From JACRIM01 sp038042195 (GTDB taxonomy: Bacteria; Planctomycetota; Phycisphaerae; UBA1845; UTPLA1): DNA of 35,897 bases. A model generated the notes under the pieces. The model was not told the DNA's origin, ran no database searches, and was given only the letters and a program-made list of their open reading frames with translations. Location: positions 1 to 35,897 of the forward strand of contig JBBTET010000049.1 of the NCBI GenBank assembly GCA_038042195.1, written 5' to 3'. Made by a program: the position numbers and the translations under genes. Positions 8,241-16,418 of this stretch are shown one piece after another. The first letter of the stretch is position 1, and the number at the start of each line of letters is the position of its first letter.

Positions 8241-9593
8241 ATGAAACAGAAAAATCGAGTCGTCATCACCGGACTTGGCGTGACGACGCCGTTGGGCGTC
8301 GGGATTGCCGAGACGTTTGACGCGCTGGTTGAGAAGAAGTGCGGCATCGGGCGAATCACGGTGTTTGACGCGAGCCGCTACACGTCGCAGATTGCGGGCG
8401 AGGTGCGCAGCGGCAAGGTCGCGGACTGTGTGCCGAAGGGCTATCGCAAGGCGACGAAGGTCATGGCCCGCGACATTGAGCTGGCGGTCATGGCGGCCTA
8501 CCACGCGGTGAAGGATGCAGGGCTGAAGACGAAGTGCATCATCGATCGCGGTGAGGCAACCGGTCCGAGCGACATTGACTCGACCCGATTCGGTGCGAAT
8601 ATCGGGGCGGGGTTGATCTGTGCCGATCTGACGGAAGTATCCGGGGCATTGGCGACGGCTGCGGAGCGGCCCGATGCGCCGAAGGATCGCGGCTTCTCAC
8701 TGAAGAAGTGGGGCAGCGAAGGCATGAGCAATCTCACGCCGTTGTGGCTGCTCAAGTATCTACCAAACATGCTGGCCTGCCATGTGACTATTGTTCACGA
8801 TTGCCAGGCCCCTTCGAACACCATCACCTGCGGCGAAGCCAGTTCGCATCTGGCCATTGGCGAGGCGTTTCGCACCATTGAGCGCGGAGACGCCGATCTT
8901 TGCATTTGCGGTGGGGCGGAGAGCAAGCTCAACCAAATGAGTCTCATGCGGCAGTCGCTGCTTAATCGACTGGTGACGAACAGCAATGAGTCACCGGCGA
9001 CGGCGTGTCGCCCGTTTGATGTGAGCCGCAGTGGCACGGTGGTCAGTGAGGGCGGCGGGCTGATTATTCTTGAAGAATATGAGCGCGCGAAGAAGCGCGG
9101 CGCGAAGATTTACGCGGAGTTGATCGGCTTCGGTGCTGCGGTGAATGCGTCGCACTGGTTGACGCCGCAGGCCGACGGGCGCGGGTTGGCGCTGGCGATG
9201 ACCAAGGGCCTGGCGGACGCGGGTGTATCGGCGTCGCAGGTGGGGTTGGTGAATGCATTTGGTGCCGGGACCATCGAGCACGATCTCTCGGAGTCCGCGG
9301 CGATACGGAGTGTGTTGGGTGATCGCGTGGGGAGTGTTCCGGTGATAACCACGCGAGGGTCGTTGGGCACCAATGGTGCTGGAACGGGGGCCATCGATAT
9401 CGCGGTGCTTGCAATGGCGATGCATCGCGGCGTGCTGCCGCCGTCGCTGAACACGGACAAGATCGATCCCGCGTGCGGCCTGAAGGTCGTGCAGGGCGAT
9501 CCGATTGACTGGCGCGGCGAGGTGGCTGTGAGCGTGGCGACGGCAATGTCCGGCGGCCAGACGGCGGCCCTTGTCATTCGGAGGGTCCACTGA
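8241..9593 (+). CDS. degenerate beta-ketoacyl-ACP synthase, chain-length-factor-like
   Basis: This 450-residue thiolase-fold protein matches FabF end to end: an N-terminal VVITGLGVTTPLG block, the mid-domain GDADLCICGGAES, and the C-terminal AVSVATAMSGGQTAALV. The three catalytic positions are not conserved when aligned to the next gene. The nucleophile Cys becomes Glu199 in TCGEASSHLAIGEA; a Cys is present two residues earlier. The first His (HGTGT) becomes Phe340 in FGAGT. The second His (LGHL) becomes Thr377 in LGTN. Loss of all three argues against condensation activity and fits the KS-beta/chain-length-factor partners of type II polyketide and aryl polyene systems. Its TGA overlaps the ATG of the intact ketosynthase by one base (TGATG). 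This suggests coupled translation and heterodimer formation. The ATG at 8241 has only a weak GGGAT upstream. Confidence 0.85.
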   Translation: MKQKNRVVITGLGVTTPLGVGIAETFDALVEKKCGIGRITVFDASRYTSQIAGEVRSGKVADCVPKGYRKATKVMARDIELAVMAAYHAVKDAGLKTKCIIDRGEATGPSDIDSTRFGANIGAGLICADLTEVSGALATAAERPDAPKDRGFSLKKWGSEGMSNLTPLWLLKYLPNMLACHVTIVHDCQAPSNTITCGEASSHLAIGEAFRTIERGDADLCICGGAESKLNQMSLMRQSLLNRLVTNSNESPATACRPFDVSRSGTVVSEGGGLIILEEYERAKKRGAKIYAELIGFGAAVNASHWLTPQADGRGLALAMTKGLADAGVSASQVGLVNAFGAGTIEHDLSESAAIRSVLGDRVGSVPVITTRGSLGTNGAGTGAIDIAVLAMAMHRGVLPPSLNTDKIDPACGLKVVQGDPIDWRGEVAVSVATAMSGGQTAALVIRRVH

Positions 9594-10891
9594 TGAGTCG
9601 GCGAATCGTCATCACGGGAATCGGTTGGATCACTCCGCTTGGCCATGACATCGAGACGGCTTGGCAGGCGATCCTGCGCGGCGACAGCGGCATCCGCAAG
9701 ACGACCATCTTCGACGCGGGGACATTTCCGACTCAGTTCTCGTCGGAGGTGAAGGACTTTGACCTTCGTAAGTTCCTCGGCGGCGATTTTGAGAAGCACA
9801 AAGAGGTCAGTCGTCAGGCGGGGTTCGCGTTGGCCGCGGCGCGGCTGGCGTGGGATTATTCCGGCTTGGCCAATGCCGCGAAGCTCGACAAGACACACGT
9901 TGGTGTGTATTTGGGCGGCGGTGAAGGACCGATGGATTTTGATCATTTCGCGGAGGCGGCGGTCGAGGGGTGGGACTACGAAAAGAACGAACTGAACACG
10001 CCGCGCTTTGCCGACATCGCCTACAAGATATTGAGCAAGATCGTCGAGGCGGAGCAGGATCCGAACATGGCGGCGTCGCACATCGCCCAGCTTTTCGGCC
10101 TGGAGGGCCCGAACTTCAACACGCTGACGGCTTGTGCCGCGAGCACCCAGGCCATTGGCGAGGCCACGAAGATCATTCGACGCGGCGATGCCGATGTGAT
10201 GATCTCCGGCGGCTGTCACTCGATGATTCATCCGTTCGGCGTGACGGGGTTCAACCGGCTGACGGCGCTTTCGACACGGAATGACTCGTGCATCACGGCG
10301 TCGCGGCCGTTCGACCGGACGCGCGATGGGTTCGTTCTCGGCGAAGGCGCGGGGATGTTGATCCTCGAGGAGTTGTCGCACGCCAAGGCGCGTGGGGCGA
10401 AGATTCTTTGCGAGATCGTCGGGTATGGCTCTACGGCCGACGCGTTTCGGATCACCGACATTCACGAGGACGGTCGCGGCGGCATCGCGGCGATGCGCGG
10501 GGCGATCAAGGACGCCTGCCTGACGACGGCTGATATCAATTACATTTCGGCCCACGGCACGGGCACGGCGGAGAATGACAAGATTGAATCGCTGGCCATT
10601 CGTACGCTGTTCGCCGAGAACGCCAAGAACGTGCCGGTGAGCAGCGTGAAGAGCATGCTCGGCCATCTCATCGCGGCGGCCGGGGCCTGCGAATTGATTA
10701 CCTGTGTGCTGGCGATTCGGGATCAGATTCTTCCACCGACGATCAACTACAACACGCCCGATCCGCTGTGCGACCTGGATTACATCCCCAACACACCGCG
10801 CAAGGCGAAGGTGAAGACCTGCCTGTCGAACTCGTTCGGCTTCGGCGGGCAGAATGACACGCTGGTGGTGACGGCGTTTGAAGAGAAGTAG
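9593..10891 (+). CDS. fabF: beta-ketoacyl-ACP synthase II-like, catalytically intact
   Basis: This 432-residue FabF-type condensing enzyme would elongate an acyl chain with malonyl-ACP by decarboxylative Claisen condensation. The full catalytic set is visible: Cys181 in TACAASTQAIGEA, His321 in AHGTGTAEND, Lys353 in VKSMLGH and His358 in the same motif. The glycine-rich C-terminus NSFGFGGQNDTLVV is also typical. It begins inside the stop codon of the degenerate ketosynthase (TGATG at 9591-9595), the arrangement expected for subunits made in equal amounts. It is the last gene of the cluster. No ketoreductase, enoyl reductase, malonyl transferase or thioesterase follows, so those steps would have to come from elsewhere in the genome. 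Alternatively, it could simply be the organism's general FabF. Confidence 0.92.
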   Translation: MSRRIVITGIGWITPLGHDIETAWQAILRGDSGIRKTTIFDAGTFPTQFSSEVKDFDLRKFLGGDFEKHKEVSRQAGFALAAARLAWDYSGLANAAKLDKTHVGVYLGGGEGPMDFDHFAEAAVEGWDYEKNELNTPRFADIAYKILSKIVEAEQDPNMAASHIAQLFGLEGPNFNTLTACAASTQAIGEATKIIRRGDADVMISGGCHSMIHPFGVTGFNRLTALSTRNDSCITASRPFDRTRDGFVLGEGAGMLILEELSHAKARGAKILCEIVGYGSTADAFRITDIHEDGRGGIAAMRGAIKDACLTTADINYISAHGTGTAENDKIESLAIRTLFAENAKNVPVSSVKSMLGHLIAAAGACELITCVLAIRDQILPPTINYNTPDPLCDLDYIPNTPRKAKVKTCLSNSFGFGGQNDTLVVTAFEEK

Positions 10892-10967
10892 GGCGGTCGC
10901 GTCGGATCACGGACGCTCTTTCCTATCGTACCGTGCATTGATGATCGCACTCATCCACACTCCGTGC

Positions 10968-10986
10968 GATGGTGGCGGTCACCATC
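10968..10986 (+). terminator. hairpin after the acyl-chain cluster
   Basis: GATGGTG and CACCATC pair perfectly around a 5-nt loop, about 75 nt after the ketosynthase stop. A second inverted repeat (ATCGCAC with GTGCGAT) overlaps its left side. There is no clear T tract, so termination is uncertain. Confidence 0.35.
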
Positions 10987-11020
10987 ATTCTCTGATTCGT
11001 CATTGAGTCGGACGCTGCGG

Positions 11021-11026
11021 TAGAAT
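11021..11026 (+). promoter_or_regulatory. -10-like box placed for a leaderless transcript
   Basis: TAGAAT lies exactly 7 nt before the ATG at 11034, and no Shine-Dalgarno sequence is present. Transcription would then start at or one base before the start codon. No good -35 box is seen. Confidence 0.35.
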
Positions 11027-11033
11027 GCAGTGC

Positions 11034-11978
11034 ATGGCCGGAGAGCCGCATACGAATCAACCGCCGAACTGGGAGCAGGTGACGCTGGAGCTTCAGTGTC
11101 CGCGGTGTGGATACAACCTGCGGATGCTGACGGGCTGTCGGTGCCCGGAGTGCGGGTTGGATTTGGAGTGGGGGCGGATTATTGCGTCGGCGGAGAAGCG
11201 CGTCGTCAGTCCGCTCTTTGAATACAAGTGGCGCACAAAGCCGGTGCGATCCTATTTCGACACGCTTTGGCTTTGCATGCGCCCGCGGCGACTATGGAAA
11301 GAGATTTCGCTAACGGATGATCCGCAGGCTGTCGGACTCATTCTCTTTGCATTGGTGACAGGGTTCTACTGCGGCTTCTTCTTGTTGATTGAAATCGACT
11401 TGGCATCAATCAATTCGTGGCGAGGATTAAGTATAAGGCAACCCTGGTGGTCCACATTTATTCTTGAATCAGCGACGTGGTCACTCCTCTCCATCTCATT
11501 GTATATTGCGATTGTCGGCTCGACCTGGCTCTTCTTTCAAATATTCCAACAGACCATATCACAATTCCGAATTCGTCAGGTACAGATTCTGCGTGTTATT
11601 GTTCTGACCTTTACACCTTGCCTCGTAATAATGATCGTGGATAGGGCATTAGCAGCCCTTCTGATTGCATGCCTACCCTTTGCGTCCAATCCAGCGTACG
11701 GAAGTTCGCTCCGAGTTTACTTCGGCAATTCCATTATCGAGTTATTCGCCCTTGCCAACATAGCCATATCTCTGTGGTACGGACTGTCCGCCTATCTGAA
11801 GATTCCTCGTGGCGGGCTGACTGCCGTCATTTTGTTCGGGCTGACCTTTCTTTTTTGGTTCACCATGGCGCTGAATTCAGTATGGTTTTCAAATAACGGG
11901 GTTCTTTTCCTTTCAGATGCAATGGTGTCAAACTGGCCGGGCCTCGAATTGATCGTCTCAGAATTGCTTCGGCTCTGA
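11034..11978 (+). CDS. zinc-ribbon multi-pass membrane protein
   Basis: I do not recognise a named family. The N-terminus carries a CxxC...CxxC zinc-ribbon (CPRCGYN, then CRCPECG, about residues 24-45). A hydrophilic linker follows, then about five or six hydrophobic helices, among them VGLILFALVTGFYCGFF, ILRVIVLTFTPCLVIMIV and GGLTAVILFGLTFLFWF. A zinc ribbon followed by a Yip1-like membrane region is a common layout among uncharacterised planctomycete proteins (general impression). The ATG at 11034 is chosen because of the -10-like box 7 nt upstream; an in-frame ATG at 11025 is the alternative. From about 11400 onward the gene is visibly more AT-rich than its neighbours. It converges with metH, leaving 11 nt between the two stops. 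Function unknown. Confidence 0.75.
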   Translation: MAGEPHTNQPPNWEQVTLELQCPRCGYNLRMLTGCRCPECGLDLEWGRIIASAEKRVVSPLFEYKWRTKPVRSYFDTLWLCMRPRRLWKEISLTDDPQAVGLILFALVTGFYCGFFLLIEIDLASINSWRGLSIRQPWWSTFILESATWSLLSISLYIAIVGSTWLFFQIFQQTISQFRIRQVQILRVIVLTFTPCLVIMIVDRALAALLIACLPFASNPAYGSSLRVYFGNSIIELFALANIAISLWYGLSAYLKIPRGGLTAVILFGLTFLFWFTMALNSVWFSNNGVLFLSDAMVSNWPGLELIVSELLRL

Positions 11979-11989
11979 CGATTGATGGG

Positions 11990-14900
11990 CTATTGTTCAA
12001 GCCCGATGCGCTCGGCAATCTGTGGATCGACCTGTGAACCGGCGCGTACGTTGAAATACCTCGCCTCGGGGTGGTGCGTGATGATGGCGCTGGTGCTTTG
12101 TTCGGGGTCGAGTTGATACTCCTCGCTGAGCGTGACGCCGATGCGGGACGGGTCGAGGAGCGGCCAGAGTTTCTCCTGGTCCTCCAGATTGGGGCAGGCC
12201 GGGTAGCCGAAGCTGTAGCGGCTGCCCTGGTAGCCCTGCTGGAAGAGTCGCTTGATGTCACGGGCGTCGCCGCCGGAGATGCCGAGTTCCATGCGGATTT
12301 GTTTGTGCATGTACTCGGCGAGGGCTTCGGCCGATTCGACGCCGAGGCCGTGGAGGTGCAGGTAGTCGCGGAAGAGGTTCTGCTCGAACCACTGCCGGGC
12401 GACGTCGCTGGCGGCACGGCCGACGGTGACGAGATGGAAGGCGACGACGTCGAGTTCGCCGGTCTCCACGGGCCGGTAGAAATCGGAGAGGCACCAGTAG
12501 GGCGGTTCGTGCTGGCGGGGGAAGGTGAAGCGGGCGATTTCCTTGCGGGGCAATCCTGAATTGTCCGGGCTGTAAATGATGAGATCGTCGCCATAGCTGT
12601 TGCACGGCCAATAGCCGTAGACGACCTGCGGGAGGAGAATCTTCTCCTTGGCGCAGCGTTTCGCCAGTTCGTGAAAGATCGGCCGGACCTCATCGCGGAT
12701 AAAGGTCTCGTGATCTTCCTTCGATTTTTCGCCGCGCGTGTATTCCCATTGCACATTGAAGAGCATCTTCTCGTTGATGTACGGGAGGATGGTTTGCAGG
12801 TCGATCCGCTCGATCACGCGCGAACCCCAGAAAGGCGGCGTGGGGATTGGGTTGTCGGTGCGAATATCACTGCGCGTGGGGATGTCGCCAACCGCCGCGA
12901 CAGGGACACTGGCGCGCTTTCTGACCGGAGTCACGGGCTTGCTTGTGTCGATGAGCGGCTTGCCGTCGGCGAGCCGGTTCATCAGGGCAAGGCCCTCGAA
13001 CGCATCCGTGGCATAGGCGAGCGGGCCTTTGTAGATCGCGCGAAGATCGTTTTCGACATAACTTCGCGTCAACGCCGCGCCGCCGAGGATGACCGGCATG
13101 GTCAATTCTCGCTCGTTGAGCACCGCGAGGTCGTCGCGCATGACCAGCGTGGACTTCACCAGCAGGCCCGACAGGCCGACGGCATTCGCGCCGTGCTTCT
13201 CAAAGGCATCAATGACGTTGGCGATGGGTTGCTTGATGCCGAGGTTATGCACCTTGAAGCCGTTGTTGCTGAGGATGATGTCGACGAGGTTTTTGCCTAT
13301 GTCGTGTACGTCGCCCCGGACCGTGGCGAGGATGATCGTGCCCTTGGCGGGGCCGGCGACTTTATCCATGTGCGGCTCAAGCCAGGCCACGGCGGCCTTC
13401 ATCGTCTCGGCGGAGGAGAGCACGAAGGGGAGCTGCATCTTGCCGGAGCCGAAGAGTTCGCCGACGACCTTCATGCCGTCGAGGAGGAACTTATTAATGA
13501 TGTCCAGCGGCGGATGCTTGGCCATCGCCTCTTGCAGGTCGACATCAATGCCGGTTCGGTCGCCGTCGATGATCCGCTGCGTAAGCCGTTCCTCGACAGG
13601 CATGTCAGTGCGAACCTTCTTCTCGCCGACGGTCTCGCCTTCGGAGAAGAGCCGGAGGAAGGACTGCAACGGGTCGTAGCCCTCGCGTCGTCGGTCGTAG
13701 ATCAGGTCGAGGGCCGTGTCCCATCGTTCGTCGCTGATTTTGTTGCGCGGCAGAATCTTGCTGGCATGGACGATGGCGGCGGTGAGGCCGCGCAGGGTCG
13801 CTTCATGCAGGAAGACGCTGTTTAGCACGGCTCTCGCGGCGGGGGCGAGGCCGAAGCTGACGTTGGAGACGCCGAGGATCGACCCGCACGCCGGGAATGC
13901 CTTCATGATTTGCTCGATCCCGTCGAGCGTTTCCAGGGCGAGGCGTCGGTCGGCCTCGGTGCCGGTGCTGATGGGGAACGTGAGGCAGTCGAAGAGGATG
14001 TCTTCAGCGGCGATGCCGTGCTTGGTGGTGAGCAGGTCGAACAGCCGCGTGGCGATTTCCAGTTTGCGAGTGGCGGTCTTGCCCATCGCCTCGACGGGGT
14101 CTTCGTCAATGGTCAACGCTACGACGGCCGCGCCATACTTTCGCAGCATGGGACAGATCTTGTGCAGCTTTTCCTCGCCGTCCTCCAAGTTGACGGAGTT
14201 GACGATGCACTTGCCGCCGGCGCGCTTCAGACCGACCTCGATGACCGGGGCCTCGGTCGAGTCGAGCATGAGCGGGACGGTGACATCTTTGACGAAGCGT
14301 GTGACCACGGCATCCATGTCGGGCACGCCATCGCGGCCGACGTAATCGACGCAGACATCGAGGACGTGGGCACCCTCGCGGACTTGTTCGCGGCCCATCT
14401 CGACAAGGCCGTCGATGTCGCCGGCAATCATCAACTCGCGGAACTTCTTACTGCCGTTGGTGTTGGTGCGCTCACCGACGATGAGAAAGCTGTTGTCCTG
14501 TCGCAGCGGGGTGCTTTGATAAATGCTGGCCACACTGGCCTGACGCTGGAAGACGCGGACCTTGGGCTTGATACCTTTCACAGCCTCAACCACGGCGGCG
14601 AGATGCGCGGGCGTCGTGCCGCAGCAACCGCCGACCATGTTGACGCCATCCTCTACGACGAACTCTCGAAGCCACTTGGCCAACTCGACGGGCGTCAGAG
14701 CGTAGTGCGGCTTGCCGTCAACGAGCTGCGGCAGGCCGGCATTGGGGATGCAACTGAGCAGGCGATTGCTAGTGCGGCCGAGGTAGCGGATGTGCTCGGA
14801 CATCTCTTGCGGGCCGGTGGCGCAGTTCATCCCGATGACCTGCACCTGCGGGAATGATTCGAGCACGGTGAGGGCGGCGGCGATGTCGGAGCCGACGAGC

Positions 14901-15496
14901 ATGGAGCCGGTCACTTCAATGGTGACTTGGGCGATGATGGGGACTTCGCGACCCTTCTCGCGCATGGCGAGCGTCGCGCCGGAGATGGCCGCTTTGGATT
15001 GCAGGATGTCCTGGCAGGTCTCGATGGAGAGTGCATCAACGCCGCCGTCGAGTAGGCCGCGAGCCTGTTCGGCGTAGCTGTCTTCGAGCACGTCGAAGGT
15101 CGTGTGGCCGAGCGTGGGCAGTTTGGTGCCTGGGCCCATGGAGCCGATGACGAAGCGAGGCTGGGCGGCGGTGGAAAACTTGTCACGCGCCCGACAGGCG
15201 ATCTGGGCGGACTTGAGATTCAGGGAGTATGTCTCGTCGGCGAGGTTGAACTCGGCGAGGACGATCTTGTTGGCCCCGAAGGTGTTGGTCTCAACGGCAT
15301 CACAGCCGATGCGGTAGAAAGAGGCGTGAATCTCCTCGATGATCTCGGGGCGAGTGTCAGTGACGATGTCGGTGCAGTTCTCGCAACCACGATAGTCCTT
15401 GTCGATAGTCAGGTCGTGGGAATAGATGGAGGTGCCCATCGCGCCGTCCTGGACGATGACGCGGTGCTGCATGAGTTGGAGGAGGGGGTGGTTCAC
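11990..15496 (-). CDS. metH: cobalamin-dependent methionine synthase
   Basis: The 1168-residue MetH transfers a methyl group from methyltetrahydrofolate through cobalamin to homocysteine. All four modules are visible. The homocysteine domain has VQDGAMGTS, GMNCATGP and the zinc cysteines of GGCCGTTP. The folate (pterin-binding) domain has VGERTNTNGSKKF. The cobalamin domain has DVHDIGKN, with His731 as the predicted cobalt ligand, and GLSGLLVKST. The reactivation domain includes INEKMLFNVQWEYTRG and YGYWPCNSYGDD. The length is close to the roughly 1220 residues usual for the family, so it appears complete. The start is GTG at 15496 with AGGA about 7 nt upstream. No cobalamin riboswitch box or SAM-type leader was recognised in the upstream 400 nt. 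It is transcribed alone, converging with the zinc-ribbon gene. Confidence 0.97.
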   Translation of the reverse strand: MNHPLLQLMQHRVIVQDGAMGTSIYSHDLTIDKDYRGCENCTDIVTDTRPEIIEEIHASFYRIGCDAVETNTFGANKIVLAEFNLADETYSLNLKSAQIACRARDKFSTAAQPRFVIGSMGPGTKLPTLGHTTFDVLEDSYAEQARGLLDGGVDALSIETCQDILQSKAAISGATLAMREKGREVPIIAQVTIEVTGSMLVGSDIAAALTVLESFPQVQVIGMNCATGPQEMSEHIRYLGRTSNRLLSCIPNAGLPQLVDGKPHYALTPVELAKWLREFVVEDGVNMVGGCCGTTPAHLAAVVEAVKGIKPKVRVFQRQASVASIYQSTPLRQDNSFLIVGERTNTNGSKKFRELMIAGDIDGLVEMGREQVREGAHVLDVCVDYVGRDGVPDMDAVVTRFVKDVTVPLMLDSTEAPVIEVGLKRAGGKCIVNSVNLEDGEEKLHKICPMLRKYGAAVVALTIDEDPVEAMGKTATRKLEIATRLFDLLTTKHGIAAEDILFDCLTFPISTGTEADRRLALETLDGIEQIMKAFPACGSILGVSNVSFGLAPAARAVLNSVFLHEATLRGLTAAIVHASKILPRNKISDERWDTALDLIYDRRREGYDPLQSFLRLFSEGETVGEKKVRTDMPVEERLTQRIIDGDRTGIDVDLQEAMAKHPPLDIINKFLLDGMKVVGELFGSGKMQLPFVLSSAETMKAAVAWLEPHMDKVAGPAKGTIILATVRGDVHDIGKNLVDIILSNNGFKVHNLGIKQPIANVIDAFEKHGANAVGLSGLLVKSTLVMRDDLAVLNERELTMPVILGGAALTRSYVENDLRAIYKGPLAYATDAFEGLALMNRLADGKPLIDTSKPVTPVRKRASVPVAAVGDIPTRSDIRTDNPIPTPPFWGSRVIERIDLQTILPYINEKMLFNVQWEYTRGEKSKEDHETFIRDEVRPIFHELAKRCAKEKILLPQVVYGYWPCNSYGDDLIIYSPDNSGLPRKEIARFTFPRQHEPPYWCLSDFYRPVETGELDVVAFHLVTVGRAASDVARQWFEQNLFRDYLHLHGLGVESAEALAEYMHKQIRMELGISGGDARDIKRLFQQGYQGSRYSFGYPACPNLEDQEKLWPLLDPSRIGVTLSEEYQLDPEQSTSAIITHHPEARYFNVRAGSQVDPQIAERIGLEQ

Positions 15497-15550
15497 TGGT
15501 TGTCCTGTCAGAGTTTCGTCCCGAAAACGCTGTTATTGCTTTCATAAAAC

Positions 15551-15787
15551 CACGGCCTCTGGCCGTGTGACCCTAAAGGTTCGACCTATGCGTAGTGTAT
15601 TTCTGGCTCTGCTTCTTACTCTGTGCGTGCGCCAAAGTTTCGTGTGATGGAACAGGTAGTATGTCAGCAGTTCTTACGGCGAGAGAAGCGATTGCCAAGT
15701 TGTGCAACGGGCTCAATAGCATCGCGTCCGGCTCGCCTCTCCGCCCCCTTCAAGGGGGCTTCCTAAAGCCACGCCCTCTGGGCGTGG
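15551..15787. repeat. paired palindromes, possible IS200/IS605-type non-autonomous remnant
   Basis: The ~437-nt gap between metH and the antitoxin-like gene has no convincing gene but contains three strong hairpins. CACGGCC-TCT-GGCCGTG lies at 15551-15567. GCCCCC/GGGGGC with a small loop lies at 15733-15749. CCACGCCC-TCT-GGGCGTGG lies at 15769-15787. The first and third share the same TCT loop and design and sit near the two ends of a ~240-bp stretch. Subterminal imperfect palindromes of this kind are typical of IS200/IS605 elements and their short derivatives. No TnpA or TnpB coding sequence is evident. Alternatively these are ordinary terminators or REP-like repeats. Confidence 0.45.
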
Positions 15788-15933
15788 TTGGTTACTATAG
15801 CATCGGCAGGGGTTTGCGTTAAGCGTGACACACGGCACTAAATGTCAGCTGCGGAGTGTGTGCGTTAGAATTGGCGATTAGTGGTGTTTGGCGGGTGACA
15901 ATCTGTAATCGATTGCATCGACTTCCGGGTCGA

Positions 15934-16131
15934 TCACGAACGGTGTCTTGCGATTAAGTCTCTCACCGCAGGTACCAGGCTGTTGGGTACCTCAACAAAC
16001 GATTGAGTCTGATCTTCAAATGCAGCTTCATCCTCCGCCACCGCTTCGTCGTCGGTCTGGTTCTGATAGTGCTCCATAACTCGACGCACTCGGTCTTCGT
16101 CCCATCCAATTGGAAATCGATTGTCGCTCAT
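15934..16131 (-). CDS. small acidic protein, putative antitoxin
   Basis: The 65-residue acidic protein (…HYQNQTDDEAVAEDEAAFED…) is of unknown family. Its ATG overlaps the stop of the DUF4258-like gene in an ATGA arrangement (16128-16131), a sign of coupled translation typical of toxin-antitoxin pairs. The C-terminal segment VEVPNSLVPAVRDLIARH could form a helix or strand-helix contact surface. No helix-turn-helix is obvious, so whether it binds DNA is unclear. The antitoxin role is inferred purely from size, charge and partnership; the order (toxin first) is unusual but known, for example in BrnTA and HigBA. Confidence 0.6.
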   Translation of the reverse strand: MSDNRFPIGWDEDRVRRVMEHYQNQTDDEAVAEDEAAFEDQTQSFVEVPNSLVPAVRDLIARHRS

Positions 16132-16415
16132 GATGACCTTCGTCGTTGACGCCGATTGAATGCCGTGCGAGCCTTGCCTATCAGATCATAGGCGGTAATC
16201 ACAAAAATGCTGCCAGGCTCGGTGTCTGGAACATATATTACGCGAAGCACTCGCCCATCACGCGTCCGGCCGATGGCAATTCGGCTGCCTTCGCGGCCTT
16301 CTCGGTCTTCTGCCGGGCGTTCCAGCACTTCTTCTACTTCGGCCTCTCCAACGCTATGACCGTAAATGTGCGGGAGTCCTGTCGAGTCGTCAATGTAATA
16401 CCGGGCTTTTGGCAT
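16128..16415 (-). CDS. DUF4258-like protein, putative RelE/BrnT-type toxin
   Basis: The 95-residue product resembles DUF4258/BrnT-type small proteins. It has an N-terminal strand-helix (YYIDDSTGLPHIYGHSVGEAEVEEVLERP), a central basic strand (SRIAIGRTRDGRVLRVIYVPD) and a final strand plus basic tail (SIFVITAYDL, then ARTAFNRRQRRR). BrnT and RelE relatives are ribosome-dependent or free RNases held inactive by the neighbouring antitoxin. The gene starts 3 nt after the ltaE stop and overlaps the acidic partner by 4 nt, so all three could share one transcript. Toxin activity is inferred; the fold is suggested only by residue pattern. Confidence 0.65.
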   Translation of the reverse strand: MPKARYYIDDSTGLPHIYGHSVGEAEVEEVLERPAEDREGREGSRIAIGRTRDGRVLRVIYVPDTEPGSIFVITAYDLIGKARTAFNRRQRRRSS

Positions 16416-16418
16416 CGT

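Noticed and set aside
9110..10666. A 518-codon open frame on the - strand across both ketosynthase genes.
   Set aside because: It is antisense to two well-matched enzymes, its product is Arg/Ala/Pro-rich with no motif, and high-GC codon bias opens such mirror frames routinely.
12671..14857. Long + strand open frames (384 and 315 codons) opposite metH.
   Set aside because: They mirror metH codons and give acidic low-complexity products without recognisable domains.
15497..15830. Possible cobalamin or SAM riboswitch upstream of metH.
   Set aside because: No B12-box or SAM-I core was found on the - strand; the structure there is better explained by the palindromes.
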